Shown here piece after piece: positions 33,500-42,507 of a stretch of 64,000 nucleotides of DNA. Origin of the DNA: Pseudanabaena sp. M085S1SP2A07QC (GTDB lineage: Bacteria; Cyanobacteriota; Cyanobacteriia; Pseudanabaenales; Pseudanabaenaceae). The notes under the pieces are model-generated. The model saw nothing but the letters and a program-made list of their open reading frames with translations. It was not told the DNA's origin and did no database searches. Position numbers and translations under genes: made by a program. The stretch spans positions 59,341 through 123,340 of the forward strand of contig JADBWK010000002.1 of assembly GCA_020404895.1 (NCBI GenBank), written 5' to 3'. Each line of letters starts with the position of its first letter. Positions within the stretch are counted from its first letter, which is position 1.

Positions 33500-34333
33500 A
33501 TGTTTCAACAAGTTTTATTAGCTGTTGATGGTTCTGGGCGATCGCGCGAAATGATGAATATGCTGCTAGCCCTGCCTAGTATGCAAACTTTACAAATTAA
33601 CGTATTGCATGTAATCCCCAATTCAACTAACTCGGAAGCGGTTACGGAATATCGCATCGCAGGTGAAAAGATTGTCGAAAGAGAAGTAAAAAGTTTGCGC
33701 TTGACATCAGGTAATACCACTGTATCGATGCTCAAAGAAGGCGAACCCAAAGATGTTGTGTGCAAAGTAGCCGAAGATCTGAAACCCGACTTAATGATCA
33801 TGGGATCTCGCGGTATGGGACGATTACAAGCAATTTTGGCAAACTCAGTCAGTCAATACGTTTTTCAATTGTCTGACGCACCAATGCTGCTAATCAAAGA
33901 CGATGTATACATCAAAACCATCCGTAGCGTCATGGTTTCCGTCGATGGCTCTGCTTCATCCAACAACTGCCTTGATCTTGCGATCAAACTTGTAAGCGGT
34001 GCGAAGGATGTGGAAATCTTCTTAGCAAGGGTGGTTAAGCGCAAGGAAGATGCCAATGCCAATGCTGATTCTGTATTAACTGAAGCTAGCGCTAAACTTA
34101 AACGGATGAATATTCCATCACGTTCCTTTATTAGTTATGGTGACATAGGAAAAGAAGTCTGCAAACTGGCTGATGAGTCTAATACTAGTCTCTTGATGGT
34201 TGGTTCTCCCGATCGCCGTCCTTCGATCGCTCGCAGTTTACCCGATCTTGATCGTTTGTTGGGTTCTTCAGTATCTGACTATGTGCGAGTCAATGCGACA
34301 GTGCCAGTGTTGCTAACTCGTACAATAGAGTAA
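33500..34333 (+). CDS. Tandem universal stress protein
   Basis: A 277-residue protein with two Usp domains. The first (residues 1-~135) keeps the ATP-binding pattern MGSRGMGRLQ...NSVSQYV with G-2x-G-9x-(S). The second (~140-277) has VGSPDRR...GSSVSDYV, more diverged. UspA-type proteins bind nucleotides and support stress survival. It stands alone with terminators at both ends. ATG 33500. Confidence 0.9.
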   Translation: MFQQVLLAVDGSGRSREMMNMLLALPSMQTLQINVLHVIPNSTNSEAVTEYRIAGEKIVEREVKSLRLTSGNTTVSMLKEGEPKDVVCKVAEDLKPDLMIMGSRGMGRLQAILANSVSQYVFQLSDAPMLLIKDDVYIKTIRSVMVSVDGSASSNNCLDLAIKLVSGAKDVEIFLARVVKRKEDANANADSVLTEASAKLKRMNIPSRSFISYGDIGKEVCKLADESNTSLLMVGSPDRRPSIARSLPDLDRLLGSSVSDYVRVNATVPVLLTRTIE

Positions 34334-34370
34334 CAAGGAAATCGACCGCTATGCGGTCGATTTCCTTGTT
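34332..34370. terminator. 18-bp palindrome, GCTATGC centre
   Basis: Perfect 18-base arms AACAAGGAAATCGACCGC around TAT, starting in the Usp stop codon. Confidence 0.8.
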
Positions 34371-34525
34371 TGAGCAAGATATTCAGTAAAATGTCTGATG
34401 CTACAAATCGATGATTTGGGTTACGGTTGAGCAAGTTTTTCAGGCTCTGATTGATATATGTCATTGTTCTCATTACGATCGCAGATCAATTATTCGCCCT
34501 CAAAATTTAGTGATAAATAAAATTG

Positions 34526-36154
34526 ATGAGCGCAACAAACAATGCCAATCAGTCACAAGTTAATCTTGCTGCCGTATTCCAATCGGCACAAGACATCGCA
34601 CGAGAGTTAGACGTTGAAAAGCTATTTGAGCTGAGTCTCTCTGCATTATTAAGGCTGTCAAAAGCTCAGTTTGGCGTTGTCATTTTAGCAAACAGTCAAG
34701 AATGTACAATTGCAGCCCTAAGCACTGAGCGATCACCAGATTTAGAGACAGCCCAAGCTCAGTGCTTACCTCTAACATGTGCTGAGCCTTCTAGTTTGCC
34801 AATGTTGATGGTGCGCTATACCTTGGATAATTGCTTAGAGACAATCTGGAATCAAGATAATCCTGATCTACATTTTGCTGGTGATCCATATTGGTTGGCG
34901 CATTTTCCTCGAGCAGGCTTATGTCTACCTCTATGCGAGGCAGGAGAATTATTAGGAGCAATTTATTTAGAGGATGACGATAGCAACCTAATACTGCAAG
35001 CTGAGTACTTACTAGTTTTGCGATCGCTATGCCAACAGGTAGCAATTTCACTAGTGCGATCGCGTGAATTATCAAGCATTACCCAGCGCAAAGAATTTGA
35101 AGAAGCATTACAGCGTAGTAACTCACTTTTAAAAGCTCAGCGTGAAACTTCATTTGACGGAGTTTTGGCAGTAGACGAGCAAGGACGTATTGTTAGCTAT
35201 AACAATCAATTTTGTGAATTATGGCAAATTCCTGACTCAGTTCTGCAATCGGTGGAATATGGAGGACTACTTAGCCTATTGCAACACCATCTTCAATTAC
35301 CCGATGGCTTGGTTGAGGCTCTTGAAAATGCCTATGATTCTCCTGAAAAATACACTCAACGCGAGATTTATCTTGCCGATCGCCGCGTGATTGATTGCTA
35401 TTCAGGACAGGTACATTCTCCTGAGGGCAAATTTTATGGAATGGTTTGGTATTTTCGTGATGTGACTGAGCGCATTTGCTTATTACAAGAACTCCGCTCC
35501 GAACAAGAGCGTTCGGAGCGTTTGCTGCTGAATATGCTACCCGAAAAGATTGCCAAAAAGCTTAAGCATAGTCGTGCTTACATGGCGGATGGCTTTGAGG
35601 AGGTATCAGTTTTGTTTGCAGATATTGTTGGCTTCACTGAAATTTGCAGTCACATGTCACCTGTACAACTGGTCGGTCTCCTCAATCGCATTTTTTCAAT
35701 GTTTGATAATTTGTGTGATCAATACAAACTCGAAAAAATAAAAACTATTGGTGATGCCTATATGGTGGTGAGTGGATTGCCTGAACCTAGAGTCGATCAT
35801 GCTGCTGCGATCGCTAGTATGGCTCTAGATATGCAAAAGGCTATCTCTCAAGTTAAATCGCGGGAAGGTATCCAAATTTCGATGCGAATTGGCATTAATT
35901 CTGGACCTGTAATTGCTGGAGTGATTGGAACGAAGAAATTTATTTACGATCTATGGGGCGATACTGTCAACGTCGCCAGTCGGATGGAATCATTAGGTGC
36001 AGCAAATGCTATTCAGGTCACTGAAGAGACATACTCCCGCTTACGTGAACAATTTAATTTTGAGAAACGTGGCTTGATTCCAGTTAAAGGAAAAGGCGAA
36101 ATGACAACCTATTGGCTAGTTGGCAAGGTTGATAAAGTAGATATGCATCCATAA
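34526..36154 (+). CDS. GAF-PAS class III adenylate/guanylate cyclase
   Basis: A 542-residue soluble cyclase. A GAF domain covers ~20-185, a PAS domain ~200-310 (FDGVLAVDEQGRIVSYN...WYFRDVTER), and a short signalling helix (LLLNMLPEKIAKKL) leads into a class III catalytic domain ~345-535 with VLFADIVGFTE, IKTIGDAYMVVSG and YDLWGDTVNVASRME. The helix-linked arrangement and the LNMLP motif are typical of soluble-type cyclases. TTG 34523 gives one more residue. Its end (DMHP) lies in a palindrome. Confidence 0.92.
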   Translation: MSATNNANQSQVNLAAVFQSAQDIARELDVEKLFELSLSALLRLSKAQFGVVILANSQECTIAALSTERSPDLETAQAQCLPLTCAEPSSLPMLMVRYTLDNCLETIWNQDNPDLHFAGDPYWLAHFPRAGLCLPLCEAGELLGAIYLEDDDSNLILQAEYLLVLRSLCQQVAISLVRSRELSSITQRKEFEEALQRSNSLLKAQRETSFDGVLAVDEQGRIVSYNNQFCELWQIPDSVLQSVEYGGLLSLLQHHLQLPDGLVEALENAYDSPEKYTQREIYLADRRVIDCYSGQVHSPEGKFYGMVWYFRDVTERICLLQELRSEQERSERLLLNMLPEKIAKKLKHSRAYMADGFEEVSVLFADIVGFTEICSHMSPVQLVGLLNRIFSMFDNLCDQYKLEKIKTIGDAYMVVSGLPEPRVDHAAAIASMALDMQKAISQVKSREGIQISMRIGINSGPVIAGVIGTKKFIYDLWGDTVNVASRMESLGAANAIQVTEETYSRLREQFNFEKRGLIPVKGKGEMTTYWLVGKVDKVDMHP

Positions 36155-36215
36155 TTACACCACCAAACCCTTAAGGTTGTGCTCCTAGGGTTTTGGGGGT
36201 GTAATTATGGATGCA
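36144..36215. terminator. Long imperfect palindrome across two convergent gene ends
   Basis: TGCATCCATAATTACACC at left pairs with GGTGTAATTATGGATGCA at right; the centre is offset by one base. Both convergent genes end inside it, each in His-Pro-stop. Confidence 0.7.
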
Positions 36216-37428
36216 CTAGCCATGCTCTCTGAATTGGCTGGACGATCGCCTGTACTAGTGATGATAATCGCGCAATATCCTGCAAACCTTGCTCAGTCTG
36301 GACATTAATCCCTTGCTTATAAATGCTATAGCCTTTAGTCCGTGACACTCTTATGCCACAGTAGTATTTAGGTTCTAGTCCTTGAGCAATCAATTTCTCT
36401 CGCCAACTATCGAGACTCTCTTGTTGCTGAATGTCATCTAAGTGTGAAATATCCGTAGCACGCAACAAATCGCGGTCTAAAAAACGGCGGCACAAATCCG
36501 CAAGCGTGCGATCGCTACTATCCCGCCATCGATGGATGTGATAATTAAAAACTGTGTCATCGGAAGCAAAATATTCCTCACAAGTCAGAGATTGCGGCTC
36601 TTTTGTTAGCCAAGCCGTCATCGTAGAATCTCTAAATATTTGCTCTTGGTCACCCGTCCCAATTAAGACTTTGGCTCTGCGAAAAATCCTTTCTAATAAA
36701 AATCTTGCCGCCAAATTTTTGGGATGGTTATAGACCTGCAAATACATAAAGTAGCGCACCGTCAAATAATGCTCGATCGCGACAATTCCCTTACGACCAA
36801 TTACTAAGTTTTGAGAAATAGGATCAAAACGCAAAGCCAGTAAAATCCGATCAAGATCCAAATGCCCATACTTAGCACCCGTGAAATAACTATCTCTTTC
36901 TAAATAATCAAGGCGATCACAATCAATTTGACTAGAGATTAGCTGATAGATAAATGGCACGGAATATTTTTTCGTAAATACTCTTTCTAAATCCGCAATT
37001 AACTCGGTTGAGAAGCTATTCAGAACCTCAGCAGTTTGGCGGAACTTTAGCAATCGCAAAGTCCATGTTTCATGATTACTCCCAAAAACTTCTTCCGATG
37101 CGTGGCTATAGGGTCCATGCCCAAGATCATGGAGTAAAGCCGCTACTAAGACCAATGTCCGATGGATTGCAAGGTAAGGATATTTAGTGGCGATCACATC
37201 AAAAGCACGACGAGTCAAAGCCATCACTCCCAAAGAATGCGTGAAACGAGAACCCTCAGCCCCATGAAAGGTAAAATAAGCAATATCTAACTGACGAATC
37301 CGTCTCAACCGCTGAAATTCAGGCGTGTCAATCAATTGAATCAATAAAGATTCAGTGTGATCGCTACTATCAAGAGTTATCGCACCATGAATTGGATCGT
37401 TATAAGTACGTGACTTGCCAAAGATCAT
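36205..37428 (-). CDS. HD-domain phosphohydrolase
   Basis: A 407-residue HD-superfamily protein similar to dNTP triphosphohydrolase-like enzymes. Metal ligands are His in RFTHSLGVM (~62), the HD pair in LLHDLGHGPYSH (~97) and a later Asp in IDCDRLDYLERDS (~170). The usual start YNDPIHGAITL is present near residue 9. Substrate is unknown (dNTPs or other nucleotides). A perfect CRP-type site ends 15 bases upstream of its start, so it may respond to cAMP. Confidence 0.85.
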   Translation of the reverse strand: MIFGKSRTYNDPIHGAITLDSSDHTESLLIQLIDTPEFQRLRRIRQLDIAYFTFHGAEGSRFTHSLGVMALTRRAFDVIATKYPYLAIHRTLVLVAALLHDLGHGPYSHASEEVFGSNHETWTLRLLKFRQTAEVLNSFSTELIADLERVFTKKYSVPFIYQLISSQIDCDRLDYLERDSYFTGAKYGHLDLDRILLALRFDPISQNLVIGRKGIVAIEHYLTVRYFMYLQVYNHPKNLAARFLLERIFRRAKVLIGTGDQEQIFRDSTMTAWLTKEPQSLTCEEYFASDDTVFNYHIHRWRDSSDRTLADLCRRFLDRDLLRATDISHLDDIQQQESLDSWREKLIAQGLEPKYYCGIRVSRTKGYSIYKQGINVQTEQGLQDIARLSSLVQAIVQPIQRAWLVHP

Positions 37429-37442
37429 AAAATTAAATGAGC

Positions 37443-37458
37443 TGTGATATAAATCACA
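37443..37458. promoter_or_regulatory. Perfect CRP-type site (TGTGA-N6-TCACA)
   Basis: TGTGATATAAATCACA matches the CRP/SyCRP1 consensus at every defined base. It lies 14 bases before the HD gene start and 236 bases before the CpdA-like gene. The close position to the HD gene would suit repression of that gene or activation toward the CpdA-like side. Confidence 0.65.
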
Positions 37459-37693
37459 TTCAACCGATTACAAATATCATAAGTTAGTAAACAGAGATAT
37501 GATTTTTGTCTCTACTTTTTTGATAATGTCTAAAGATATTCCAAAAAAGAGCTAAATATCTAAACAGATTACAAGTCTAATTATCTGCTCTATGGGCTGA
37601 GCAGTTGCTGATTTCTCAAATTACATCATTTTAAGAAATTGGTACGGAAATAAATAGTTGCTACTCAATGCTTATTTAGACGAGCTAGGTAGT

Positions 37694-38518
37694 ATGAAAA
37701 ACAAGATGAATTACGGTAGTTTCGTTTCAATTGTACAGTTAACAGATATTCATTTATTTGAAGATATCGAAATTTCTTTGGTTGGTATTCAGACAGAAGT
37801 TTCTTTCCAAGAAGTTTTAACGGATATAAAAAGAACTTTACCACAAACTGATTTATTGCTTTTGACGGGGGATTTAACTCAAGATGGAACGGCTGCATCC
37901 TATGATCGCTTGCGCCGATCGCTTGATAAGTTTGGTATTCATGCTTATTGTTTAGCAGGTAATCATGATGATTTGCCCTTAATGCAAAGTCACTTACCTA
38001 GTGAATACGTTCATCTAAGCAGATCTTTAGATGTCGGAAAATGGAGAATTTTGTTACTTAGCTCTGTCGTTGTTGGTGCAGTACATGGATACTTAGCAGA
38101 CTCAGAATTAGCGTGGCTAGAAGATATGCTAAGAACCTATCCAGATCTGCCGACCTTAATTGCTTTTCATCATCCTGCTGTACCATTAGGTTCTCAATGG
38201 ATCGATGGGATTTGTTTAGAAAATCAAGATCAATTTTGGGAAATCTGCGATCGCCATCCCCAAATAGAAGTTGTCTTAAATGGACATGCTCATCAAGACT
38301 TTGACCAAATTTATGAAACACCCCATAACTCGGTACGATGTCTGGTGACACCTTCGACCTGTATTCAATTTCAGCCTCAAAACCACAAGTTCCAAATCGA
38401 TAGTCAGCCACCTGGATTTCGTCATCTAAGGCTTTATCCTAATGGAGTAATGGAAACAGAAGTACATCGACTCAAGGTTGGTAGCTTCCATCCCGATCTT
38501 GCTGCGGTTGGTTATTAA
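37694..38518 (+). CDS. CpdA-like 3',5'-cyclic nucleotide phosphodiesterase
   Basis: A calcineurin-type metallophosphoesterase of the CpdA group: IVQLTDIHLF (Asp, His), LLLTGDLTQDG (Asp), LAGNHDD (Asn-His), IAFHHPAVPLG and VLNGHAHQDF (His-x-His). CpdA enzymes hydrolyse cAMP, which agrees with the two cyclases upstream. I chose ATG 37694; TTG 37658 and ATG 37706 are alternatives. Other class II cyclic or linear phosphodiesters remain possible substrates. Confidence 0.8.
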   Translation: MKNKMNYGSFVSIVQLTDIHLFEDIEISLVGIQTEVSFQEVLTDIKRTLPQTDLLLLTGDLTQDGTAASYDRLRRSLDKFGIHAYCLAGNHDDLPLMQSHLPSEYVHLSRSLDVGKWRILLLSSVVVGAVHGYLADSELAWLEDMLRTYPDLPTLIAFHHPAVPLGSQWIDGICLENQDQFWEICDRHPQIEVVLNGHAHQDFDQIYETPHNSVRCLVTPSTCIQFQPQNHKFQIDSQPPGFRHLRLYPNGVMETEVHRLKVGSFHPDLAAVGY

Positions 38519-38580
38519 AACTCAATATTTTTGTCAAGAGTGTTGCAAGGTAATATTCTCGACAAAAATATTGAGTTTTA
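38516..38580. terminator. Palindrome with decayed centre
   Basis: Outer arms TAAAACTCAATATTTTTGTC are perfect over 20 bp, starting with the TAA stop. The 25-base centre AAGAGTGTTGCAAGG... is a drifted copy of the GTGTTGC element. Confidence 0.75.
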
Positions 38581-38596
38581 TTTCAGCACAAAGCAC

Positions 38597-38631
38597 TGTA
38601 GGATAAAAAACCTAGCGATTTTTATCCTACA
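38597..38631. promoter_or_regulatory. Hairpin in proB leader
   Basis: TGTAGGATAAAAA pairs with TTTTTATCCTACA over 13 bp around a 9-base loop and ends eight bases before the first proB ATG. It may act as a terminator or a leader structure that affects translation; the role is inferred. Confidence 0.5.
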
Positions 38632-38639
38632 CTTTACAA

Positions 38640-39785
38640 ATGCAACCGCAGATGCAACCGCAGATCATTGTTATTAAAATTGGCACATCTAGTCTTAGTC
38701 ATCCCGAATCAGGTGATTTACAACTAGCGACAATCGCCAAATTAGTTGAAGCGATCGTACATTTGCGGCGGGAGGGGCATAGTGTTGTTTTAGTTTCTTC
38801 GGGAGCTGTGGGAATTGGCTGCGGAAGGCTCGGATTGAAACAACGTCCTCGCAAAATCTCTAAAAAGCAAGCAGTAGCTGCTGTGGGGCAAGGTCGCTTA
38901 ATCAGGATTTACGATGACTTTTTTGGCTCTTTACAACAACCTGTTGCTCAAGTTTTATTAACCCGTGGCAATCTAATTCAGCGGCAGCATTATATGAATG
39001 TACATGCTACTTTCCATGAGTTGCTAGAGATGGGTGTAGTGCCAATCGTGAATGAGAATGATACGGTTGCAGTTGACGAATTGAAGTTTGGTGATAATGA
39101 TACACTTTCAGCGCTGGTTGCTAGTTTGGTCGAAGCGGATTGGTTATTTCTATTAACCGATGTCGATCGCCTATATACTGATGACCCTCGTCAAAATCCT
39201 GAGGCTAAGCCAATTGAATTTGTGGAATATTCAGAACTACAAGAACTTAGGCAAGCGATCAGTGAGAAGCAGGCTCTAGGTGCGCAGGGTGGTGGAACTC
39301 AATGGGGAACTGGTGGCATGACCACAAAGCTTGATGCGGCTCGAATCGCCTCAGCGGCAGGAGTTCGTACCGTAATTACGCGAGGGGCTTTCCCCGATCG
39401 CCTGTCGGCAATTCTTCGTGGCGAGAACTTTGGCACACAATTTGCGGCTCAACCCAAAACGGTTAATGCGCGTAAACGTTGGATTGCTTATGGCATGGTT
39501 CCTTTGGGCAAGCTGTTTTTGGACGATGGAGCAGTGACTGCGGTTATTCGCAAAGGGCGATCGCTATTACCCGCGGGAATCACAAAAGTAGATGGCAAGT
39601 TTGAAGCAAATGAGTCTGTTAGTTTATGCAATCGTGATGGTAAAGAAATTGCCAGAGGCATCTCAAATTACAGTAGCAGTGACATTCTGCGCATTCTCGG
39701 TTCTCAGTCAGAAGATATTCCTAAATTACTAGGCTTTGATGGAGAAGAAACCGTAATTCATCGTGATAATTTAGTCAGTCTTTAA
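38640..39785 (+). CDS. proB: Glutamate 5-kinase
   Basis: A 381-residue enzyme that makes gamma-glutamyl phosphate, the first step of proline synthesis. The amino acid kinase domain (~1-265) has [37 protein letters not shown] and [12 protein letters not shown]; a C-terminal PUA domain follows (~275-370). The start is duplicated: ATGCAACCGCAG occurs twice in tandem, giving MQPQMQPQ, so translation may begin at 38640 or 38652. Confidence 0.96.
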   Translation: MQPQMQPQIIVIKIGTSSLSHPESGDLQLATIAKLVEAIVHLRREGHSVVLVSSGAVGIGCGRLGLKQRPRKISKKQAVAAVGQGRLIRIYDDFFGSLQQPVAQVLLTRGNLIQRQHYMNVHATFHELLEMGVVPIVNENDTVAVDELKFGDNDTLSALVASLVEADWLFLLTDVDRLYTDDPRQNPEAKPIEFVEYSELQELRQAISEKQALGAQGGGTQWGTGGMTTKLDAARIASAAGVRTVITRGAFPDRLSAILRGENFGTQFAAQPKTVNARKRWIAYGMVPLGKLFLDDGAVTAVIRKGRSLLPAGITKVDGKFEANESVSLCNRDGKEIARGISNYSSSDILRILGSQSEDIPKLLGFDGEETVIHRDNLVSL

Positions 39786-39827
39786 AAGCAAAAGAGATTG
39801 CCCCAAAGGGGCAATCTCTTTTGCTTT
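39785..39827. terminator. 20-bp perfect palindrome after proB
   Basis: AAAGCAAAAGAGATTGCCCC pairs with its inverse around AAA, starting in the proB stop. Confidence 0.8.
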
Positions 39828-39836
39828 ACTATTTTT

Positions 39837-40406
39837 TTAGTAAAACAATAATTTTCGGGAAATTGTGGCGATCACAATAGTGGCGCACACAACTAAAAAC
39901 TGACCTGATAAAACTTGGATAGAATATTGCCAAAATGAAGCTTGAATCGCTGTAAAGTTTGGCATTTGAATTGCAATTAAATAAAATATGCCGATCAGGT
40001 GAATTGCTATTAATCCCCCAAAACAACTAATTGCCATCTGCGCTAAACTTGGTGGTCTCAAAAAAGCTAGAAATCCACAAAGCCATCCGCCAAAAACGAA
40101 TCCTAGCAAATATCCAAAAGCGGGAGACTTAAGGTAGCTCAAGCCACCACCTTGATAAAATACGCCAAATCCGCTTAAGCCCAACGTAATATAAGTGATT
40201 TGCGACAAGAGCGCAGCGTAACGTCCACCGAGACAACCTGTGAGAAGAACAGCGCCAATTTGCATAGTTACGCTGATCGATTCGATCGCAACATTATTGC
40301 CCTGAACTGTGAGGGAGGGTAAGAGCATAGAGGGTTGAATGAACGTACTAGCAATTGTCAGCAACAGTCCAGACAATGCCCACATTAGCTGTAACGGTTT
40401 TGGCAC
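39837..40406 (-). CDS. bioY: BioY-type biotin transporter S component
   Basis: A 189-residue membrane protein with about six helices. The family stretch ISVTMQIGAVLLTGCLGGRYAALLS and FGVFYQGGG...SPAFGYLLGFVFGGWLCG matches BioY, the biotin-binding S component of ECF importers. No ECF ATPase or T component is in the window, so it works alone or with shared modules encoded elsewhere. ATG 40406. Confidence 0.88.
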   Translation of the reverse strand: MPKPLQLMWALSGLLLTIASTFIQPSMLLPSLTVQGNNVAIESISVTMQIGAVLLTGCLGGRYAALLSQITYITLGLSGFGVFYQGGGLSYLKSPAFGYLLGFVFGGWLCGFLAFLRPPSLAQMAISCFGGLIAIHLIGIFYLIAIQMPNFTAIQASFWQYSIQVLSGQFLVVCATIVIATISRKLLFY

Positions 40407-40468
40407 AAGTGTCTCAGTCAGAAAAATAGATGCAATATAGAATCGTACATGAATTATGACTCAAAAAA

Positions 40469-40497
40469 TGAGATGAGGCGCTTAGCACCGCATCTCA
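40469..40497. terminator. Imperfect hairpin, GCTTAGC centre
   Basis: TGAGATG/CATCTCA outer arms around GCGCTTAGCACCG, with internal mismatches. It abuts the next, perfect palindrome. Confidence 0.55.
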
Positions 40498-40556
40498 ATC
40501 ACATCTTAATCAGGGTTGCGCGGCGAAGCCGTGCAACCCTGATTAAGATGTGATTG
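40496..40556. terminator. 29-bp palindrome, GCGAAGC centre, encoding a C-terminus
   Basis: Arms CAATCACATCTTAATCAGGG... pair over 29 bp with one mismatch around GAA. The minus-strand VOC gene stop (40506-40508) and its last ~16 codons are made of this repeat. Confidence 0.8.
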
Positions 40557-40931
40557 GACAATTTCGAGCATATTGCCATCAGGATCGCTTAAAAACAAAA
40601 TCTTTTGTCCCCAAGGCATCAAAGTTGGCGGTGAAATGATGTCTACTAAAATATTTGTCTGCCGATCGCATATTTGCTGATAAACCTGATCGAGATTATC
40701 AACGGTCATTGATAGCAAAAATGGATTGCCACTGATAATCTGCTTACCGCGATCGCCAAATAATTTTGGCAACCAACTGCGATCGTAAATCCCAATTTTT
40801 AGTTTGCCGCTATATCCTTCTGCGCCATCAGGTTTAGCAGGTTTTTCAAATATAAAGCCCAAAACATCACGATAAAAAATCAGCGATCGCGCTACATCTG
40901 AGACAAACAGAGCAATATAATCTATTTCCAT
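40506..40931 (-). CDS. VOC-family (glyoxalase-like) protein
   Basis: About 141 residues from ATG 40931 (MEIDYIALFVSD). One vicinal-oxygen-chelate module pair: FVSDVARSLIFYRDVLGF near the N-terminus and KILFLSDPDGNMLEIVQSH near the end, the latter with the metal-binding Glu. A longer frame to 40970 lacks family similarity and runs into a hairpin. Substrate unknown. The last residues (NQGCTASPRNPD) come from a palindrome arm and extend the normal C-terminus. Confidence 0.8.
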   Translation of the reverse strand: MEIDYIALFVSDVARSLIFYRDVLGFIFEKPAKPDGAEGYSGKLKIGIYDRSWLPKLFGDRGKQIISGNPFLLSMTVDNLDQVYQQICDRQTNILVDIISPPTLMPWGQKILFLSDPDGNMLEIVQSHLNQGCTASPRNPD

Positions 40932-40938
40932 AAATCTA

Positions 40939-40979
40939 AACGAATAAATGGCAGTGCAAAGCACCGCCATTTATTCGTT
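40939..40979. terminator. 19-bp palindrome, GCAAAGC centre
   Basis: AACGAATAAATGGCAGTGC pairs with its inverse with one mismatch around AAA. It occupies the whole gap between the trpD stop and the VOC start, so it also lies in the VOC leader. Confidence 0.75.
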
Positions 40980-42024
40980 ATTGCAAGAATTTTACCAATG
41001 CTTCTGCTTTTGTCCATGCTGCACCACTTTTCAGGATTTCTGAGGCTAGGTTCACACCTTCTGCCCAAGTACTCGCAGCACCGCCAATTCGTAATGCTAA
41101 GCCACTATTGAGGGCGACACAATCAGCTTGAGCTTGGCTACCTTTGCCTTGGAGAACTGCACGTAATATATCTGCATTTTCCTGAACATTGCCACCCTTT
41201 AGGCTCTCAAGCGGTGCAGAAGTTAATCCTAATTCTTGAGGTGCGATCGCTTCTTCAGTTACGATACCGTCACGCAAAAATGAAATGTCAGTAAGATCGC
41301 CTAAACCTGCTTCATCCATACCTTCTCGGCTATGTAAAACCACGGCTTGCTGGCGATCAAGCAACCGTAATGCTTCAGCGACAGTATGCGTTAAGGACTT
41401 GTTATAAACCCCTAAAACTTGAGCCGTAGGATGAAGTGGATTGACCAGAGGTCCTATCAAGTTAAACACGGTGCGCACACCTAAACTGCGACGGATTGCT
41501 CCAACTGCTTTCATTGCAGGATGCCAACTAGGTGCAAATAGAAAGGTAATTCCCACAGCAGGTAAAGCTTCGTAAATCTTTTCTGTGGATGTGCTAAGGT
41601 GAATGCCGATCGCTTCTAAAACATCAGCTGAGCCAGAGCGACTAGAAATCGCTCGATTACCATGTTTCGCCACAGGAATTCCTGCCGCCGCCACCACAAA
41701 AGCCACAGAAGTAGAAATATTAAAAGTCGAAGCACCATCGCCACCAGTGCCACAGGTGTCGATCAAAGGTTTGGAGCGATCGACAATATGACCAAATTGA
41801 TCTTTAAGCTTTTGCCCTTCACTTTGAGATTGCAGTACATTTGCCATGGCAGCTAATTCAGAAGCTTCGATCCCTTTAAATTGCAGAGCGGTTAAGATAG
41901 CCCCCGACAACTCAGGTGCGATCACTCCTTCTAACCAACCCTGCATCAGCGCCGTAGCCTGTTCGCTCAATAAGGTCTGTCTATCCATAAGCTGCTTTAG
42001 CAGTTGAGACCAATTCTGTTCCAT
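40978..42024 (-). CDS. trpD: Anthranilate phosphoribosyltransferase
   Basis: A 348-residue enzyme joining anthranilate to PRPP in tryptophan synthesis. Diagnostic motifs are [37 protein letters not shown] and [19 protein letters not shown] chose ATG 42024 ([12 protein letters not shown]); the frame opens further upstream to 42147, but that part includes a palindrome and has no family match. It stands apart from other trp genes. Confidence 0.95.
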   Translation of the reverse strand: MEQNWSQLLKQLMDRQTLLSEQATALMQGWLEGVIAPELSGAILTALQFKGIEASELAAMANVLQSQSEGQKLKDQFGHIVDRSKPLIDTCGTGGDGASTFNISTSVAFVVAAAGIPVAKHGNRAISSRSGSADVLEAIGIHLSTSTEKIYEALPAVGITFLFAPSWHPAMKAVGAIRRSLGVRTVFNLIGPLVNPLHPTAQVLGVYNKSLTHTVAEALRLLDRQQAVVLHSREGMDEAGLGDLTDISFLRDGIVTEEAIAPQELGLTSAPLESLKGGNVQENADILRAVLQGKGSQAQADCVALNSGLALRIGGAASTWAEGVNLASEILKSGAAWTKAEALVKFLQ

Positions 42025-42097
42025 AATCTCTTGAATATGACGCTGTGTATTGCTTACAAGAATACAATGCTTTGCGTTCAAACCCGAATCAAAAAAA

Positions 42098-42124
42098 TAA
42101 AAGTGTTGCTTTGCAACACTTTTA
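42098..42124. repeat. Palindrome, GCTTTGC centre
   Basis: TAAAAGTGTTGC pairs with GCAACACTTTTA around TTT. It sits exactly at the point where the glycosyltransferase remnant on its right loses similarity. Confidence 0.75.
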
Positions 42125-42360
42125 GCTGAGCAATATTTTCGTCGCAATGACTAATAATTAAATTAGCTCGATCAACAAAGCTTAAAAATTCATTCTCAGA
42201 TAAATTCCGATAAGCTTTCGAGCCATCAGGTAAATGTGTTGAAAAACCGTATTGGACTAGTACATCTTCATTTACTTAGTTGGTACTTAATTAACAACTC
42301 TATCCAATGCATTAGAGCGTTAAATTGGTATTGTTCTGTCCCAACTGTGATTAAAAGCAT
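42125..42360 (-). pseudogene. GT28-type glycosyltransferase remnant (PssE/Alg14-partner-like)
   Basis: On the minus strand from ATG 42360 the reading MLLITVGTEQYQFNALMHWI is followed by a frameshift near residue 28 (premature TGA), then in another frame EDVLVQYGFSTHLPDGSKAY and [19 protein letters not shown]. This is the first ~85 residues of a short glycosyltransferase C-terminal-domain protein. Both a frameshift and a 3' truncation at the adjoining palindrome disable it. The rest of 42361-42507 shows nothing I can identify. Confidence 0.7.
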
Positions 42361-42507
42361 GTCTCAAGCCTTATTACATCAAAACTAAACAATTTTTTGG
42401 ATATTTAGTATTTTATGCCTAGAGAATTATAGTAACGCTAAAGTTGACTAGCTGAGTCTATCAGACATTACAATAACAAATAAAATAATTACAAAGTTCT
42501 AAAATTT

